From the NCBI RefSeq assembly GCF_003073045.1, contig NC_037599.1:558001-622000 (forward strand): a stretch of DNA of 64,000 nt. Direction: 5' to 3'. Shown piece by piece: positions 60,901 through 64,000 of the stretch. Below the pieces are notes generated by a model that did no database searches, was not told where the DNA came from, and saw only the letters and a list, made by a program, of their open reading frames with translations. The translations under genes and the position numbers were made by a program. This DNA is from Pomacea canaliculata (Eukaryota > Mollusca > Gastropoda > Architaenioglossa > Ampullariidae). Numbering within the stretch: the first letter of the stretch is position 1; each line of letters begins with the position of its first letter.

Positions 60901-63509
60901 ATTCACTGAAGTTTTCTTTATCTTCATATCAAGCTAGAGGATCATCATTACCAAGACCAAATTAATGATCCAAAACTCATTTATGATGATATTATATTAA
61001 AGTATAATGGATGCCCCCAGATAAAAAAATTAAGTATATAGAAGAATAAAAATAAAACTGGTTACTAACCCACTCTGTATCGTACAATCCCATGATGGCG
61101 TGGCACGATATCATAGCAAACAAAGTCCACTTCACTAGAGGAATAGAAATAAAAAGCCGTCTAGCACATAGCTATCAACACAAGTCACAGTAGCACTGCC
61201 CAGTCTGTTATTGTCAGGTGTCATCTGTATGGACCCTCATATGTATGCACCTTTAGCATATGTAAAGACATGTTAGATTGCAAAAATGTTCGTAAGAACC
61301 AGGTGATTCTTTAAAAAGGTCTTAAGATGACATTTCATTTTATTCACAAGCTTATTACTGACAAACAGATTTAATAAAAATATGAAGGTTCTGCTTTACA
61401 ATGCCATGTGTTACAAAATCACTTAGCTGTCCTTTGTTCTACTTACCACTTCCCAACAATAACCTTTGTCATGAGGTAGCGAGTACCTAACATCTGTTGA
61501 CAGGACAGGTATGTTTCTTCATACTCAAACTCGTTTTTGTTAGTGAAGTACTTGACGTGAGTGTCATTGATGACCACCTGAGACTTGAACTGGATTCCCT
61601 GTGTGTACCACTCTCCAGAGATATTGCGTGGAAGGTTACACTGTGGGTTCATGTATGGGGTCTGTGGTGGGACTGCAAGGAACAATGAGAAAAAAAAAAT
61701 GTAAGGTGGTGAAATCTGCTTCACTCACTTCATGTACCTAAACCAGTCTATACCACATAATGATATATTTAAAAAAATAAAAAAAAATAAAAAAATAAAG
61801 AAAGAAAAAGAAAGAAAATTCTGTATTTTTCATAATATTTTCATTTTTGCAGGATCTGACTTTAAGAATCTGAATAAGTTATGTGGCACGCTGCCAATCC
61901 AAGACCACCGTTCAAATTGTGACTGCTATTAGCACATCTTAAAAGAATGATGGGTACAGTAATACAAAAATATAATAGTTTCTGGACTGTGAAATTTATC
62001 CCTTAGGCTATCATCAAATCACCCAGTCTTTATCAGTGGGATTCACAAGAAAAGAATGATTTTCCTTAAAAAGCTCCTTTAAATTGTGCACTTTATTCTT
62101 AGCTTAGAAAAAGATTGTTTAGCCAATAAAGTCTTCAACAATATTTCATAAATTATATTGAAATATTTTTTCATTTAACCCAAACTATAAATTTTTATTT
62201 ATCTGTCTTATCTTGTATTATTTTTTAAAGGCAAACAGGCACATCTTCATAATCTATAATGCAATCAATACAAAATGTTCAAACTGAAATGTAAATTACT
62301 CTTACTTCGTCTCAGGACAAGACGAACAGGACCATTGTACAAGCTGTTCAGTGCACCACACTCGGCAAAACGTGACATGACCCAACGAATGGTGTTGTCA
62401 GCTGACTTTTGATTCTTCAGTGTCATCTACAAGGAAAAGAAATATCCCATACAAGTTCTTTGGTAATATCAGGACAATAATAATTCTATAAGCAACCACT
62501 CAATGGAAATCAGGACTTCTGCCAACCTTTCCTTTTGATACAACTGTCATTCTGAAAAATTTAACTAAAGCTAAAACATTATATTTTATGATGAGAAGAA
62601 TGGTGATGATGTAGCTTGCAAAGTAGAATTTCCATCTCAAAGATGCTCACTGCACTTGCAGAGCAACTGGATAAACACAAAGTAAAAAGTGGAAAAGAAT
62701 ATGACCTGAAATGTTAAAATAGTGTTTGTGTTGCTAGCTGAGCTGATCAATTATCAAAACACAATATTCCAGTTTCAGAGAGGATGCAAAGTCAAAATAT
62801 ATGCACTAATTTCACAGCACAGTGCGTCATTATGTTGATTGGAAATCAAATGCTTAAGCAGAAGGAAAACATTGTATCCCAGAAAGATGTGATTTTCTTT
62901 TCAAGATTCGATATTTTACTTTTTTCATCACAAGACAATGAGAATTTTTTTGTGTTAAATTACACTTTAAAAAATAATCCTGTGTCAAGTCATCTCTCTC
63001 TCTTCCCTCCACCTCTGCCCTCTCTCTTCCTTCTCCACATTCATTCTCATCTTCATGCCAGGATTATATCTTCTATTATAATATTATCTCAGTCTGATAT
63101 TATTACATATCATCATCCTTTGTGTCAGCATCACCACCACCCTCAGCATAAATATAACATGGCAAATGTAGAGCAAGTGGTTATAATGATTACATATTAT
63201 TATATGGCTATTATAGATTTTTATATAATAAGTAACAATTATATCTTATTATATAATGATTGTATAATGTATAGGGATTATTGTATATAAATTATATATT
63301 CATATATAATGATTATGCACTATTATAAAGCAATTATAACAAAGGTGTATACTGATGTCTTTACCATGGACTTTAGGATAAGCCTCAACTTACCAGACAC
63401 TTGAATTTTTCTCTCCTGTCTTTCTGTACTGTATCAGCAATGGCTGCAAAGGTATAGCCTGTACCACTCACCATCGCAAACCAGCTCCCCATGCACTGGT
63501 ATCGAATGG
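57837..63509 (-). CDS. DUF7042-7045-type cysteine-rich surface protein, 5'-incomplete (ten exons)
   Basis: The exons on the minus strand are 63394-63509, 62306-62426, 61447-61672, 61070-61134, 60542-60676, 60071-60195, 59250-59370, 58744-58850, 58239-58377 and 57837-57988. All junctions are GT-AG and all phases agree, giving 434 residues in view. The pattern includes CMGSWFAMVSGTGY, then CNLPRNISGEWYTQG, VCYDIVPRHHGIVRYRV, then CPVAGRYTF...GEWERYS, CRLTISELKSCS, then CVGYWMEDMKSYLV and FRCWVYERISW. To me this matches the extracellular modules Pfam calls DUF7042-DUF7045, with an extra DUF7042-like module at the start. Two N-glycosylation sequons (NIS, NDT) fit secretion. The C-terminus is a small-residue SSA site plus a hydrophobic tail ending LFLRL, as in GPI-anchored proteins. 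Function unknown. The first exon or exons and the signal peptide lie beyond the window. Confidence 0.85.
58239..58377 (-). CDS. DUF704x gene exon
   Basis: Encodes VYERISWTELSLSRSQTARC and LMEGTGLQMVLHENERL. The acceptor GAAG has a weak pyrimidine tract but keeps phase. Donor GTGAGT. Confidence 0.82.
58593..58682. repeat. Two-copy 44-bp repeat in an intron
   Basis: ATCAAACTGAATTACTGATG followed by AGRTTTAGAAGCTGTAACAT-like sequence occurs twice. Confidence 0.85.
58744..58850 (-). CDS. DUF704x gene exon
   Basis: Encodes EPDHYLTCVGYWMEDMKSYL and DAVSKFRCW. Acceptor ACAG, donor GTATGT. Confidence 0.87.
59250..59370 (-). CDS. DUF704x gene exon
   Basis: Encodes VDCRLTISELKSCSQDRSR and EYCESVDYRGRPIGEY. 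Acceptor TTTAG, donor GTATG. Confidence 0.87.
59728..59822. repeat. Three-copy 31-bp repeat in an intron
   Basis: Unit GAAGTGTTAAGAGCAAGATC plus TTCTTAG, with the first copy diverged. Confidence 0.9.
60071..60195 (-). CDS. DUF704x gene exon
   Basis: Encodes PPSPVICPVAGRYTF and GEWERYSTRIRGVTDRPRNK. Acceptor CACCAG, donor GTATG. Confidence 0.87.
60542..60676 (-). CDS. DUF704x gene exon
   Basis: Encodes KPSRLTQDELAQDNFM and ETCSWMSFTFNRDDFDWKYE. Acceptor AACAG, donor GTGAGT. Confidence 0.87.
61070..61134 (-). CDS. DUF704x gene exon (65 bp)
   Basis: Encodes EVDFVCYDIVPRHHGIVRYR. Acceptor CTAG, donor GTTAGT (slightly weak). Phases require it between its neighbours. Confidence 0.82.
61447..61672 (-). 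CDS. DUF704x gene exon
   Basis: The acceptor follows GTTCCTTGCAG and the donor is GTAAGT. Encodes the NISGEWYTQG module with both N-glycosylation sequons. Confidence 0.9.
62306..62426 (-). CDS. DUF704x gene exon
   Basis: Encodes MTLKNQKSADNTIRWVMSRF and ECGALNSLYNGPVRLVLRR, the end of the first cysteine module. Donor GTAAG. Confidence 0.85.
63394..63509 (-). CDS. DUF704x gene, first exon in view
   Basis: The acceptor follows GTTTCCTTTGCCAG. The frame starts with two bases from the missing upstream exon and reads IRYQCMGSWFAMVSGTGY. Donor GTAAGT. Confidence 0.82.
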
Positions 63510-64000
63510 CTGGCAAAGGAAACAAAGGGCACATGCACCATTAATAAGAAGGAAACAACTCGGTGATCTCCTATCACAGCATATGCACCACACTTCATGA
63601 CCTATTCATACCACCAGCTGCATGACATCTACTTCTGACAACGTTTCATAACTGAATGAGTCTAAATCAATGAAAGACCCTACTTTAGTGTTGGAAGCAG
63701 TTTGTACTGAGGACAAGAAAGTGCGTCAAAAGGCCTGCGTTGCTGCTCTTGGATCTGCAGACTCCTGGGTAGCAGATCATAATGCACATAACTCATGCCA
63801 TGAACCATGTTGGAAAGGTTCTTCAACAAGAGTGAATGCCCCTGCTATTTGTATTAGAAATGAGTGATGGTAGAAAAGTCAGCCACTTCTGGACTGGACT
63901 GCAGTCTTTACACATTTTACTCGTACTACATTGCTGTGCAGCTGGTCGGTAACAAGTGATGTCACACAATAACATGCACTGTCATCTTTGCATTTCATGA
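63510..64000. other. Intron or upstream sequence of the DUF704x gene
   Basis: No further coding exon of the gene is recognised up to the window edge. Confidence 0.5.

Noticed and set aside
62784..63290. 168-residue plus-strand frame
   Set aside because: Lies in AT-rich intron sequence of the minus-strand DUF704x gene, is Ile/Tyr/His-rich and has no domain.

Overview
This window is animal nuclear DNA, most likely from a mollusc and probably a gastropod. It has spliced genes with GT-AG introns, hAT and pogo-type DNA transposons, an LTR retroelement, LINE reverse-transcriptase fossils and very many minisatellites. The species guess is inference from the gene and repeat families.

The window has two unlike halves. 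Positions 1 to about 33.2 kb are relatively GC- and CpG-rich and packed with about two dozen unrelated tandem arrays (monomers of about 14-63 bp). They also hold a 3.8-kb defective LTR retroelement (8839-12614, TSD CTACT), a short hAT MITE (3744-4004), two minus-strand LINE reverse-transcriptase fossils (about 14.6-15.2 kb and 25.7-26.7 kb) and one convincing gene. That gene is an uninterrupted 374-residue reading frame (29246-30370, minus). Its first 110 residues look like a KCNE (MinK-type) potassium-channel beta subunit, and its C-terminus is a PDZ ligand, ESDV.

Positions 33.2-64 kb are AT-rich, with only short minor repeats, and carry two minus-strand multi-exon genes. GIPC (38876-53494, five coding exons, 343 residues) is complete: GH1, PDZ and GH2 regions with every splice junction in phase. 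Its last intron holds a 1.69-kb hAT element with a perfect 8-bp target duplication, and intron 3 holds a small pogo/Tigger-like MITE. The second gene (57837 to at least 63509, ten exons in view, 5' end outside the window) encodes a cysteine-rich extracellular protein of the DUF7042-7045 type with a C-terminal hydrophobic tail that looks like a GPI-attachment signal.

No operon-like or prokaryotic organisation is present. The functional link I can suggest is speculative: GIPC is a PDZ trafficking adaptor, and its neighbour, the KCNE-like membrane protein, ends in a class I PDZ ligand. The most unusual non-genic signals are the higher-order minisatellites, the recurring ACGT-core motifs (CACGTG, TGACGTCA) in unrelated arrays together with excess TCACGTGA palindromes, and the mosaic LTR pair.
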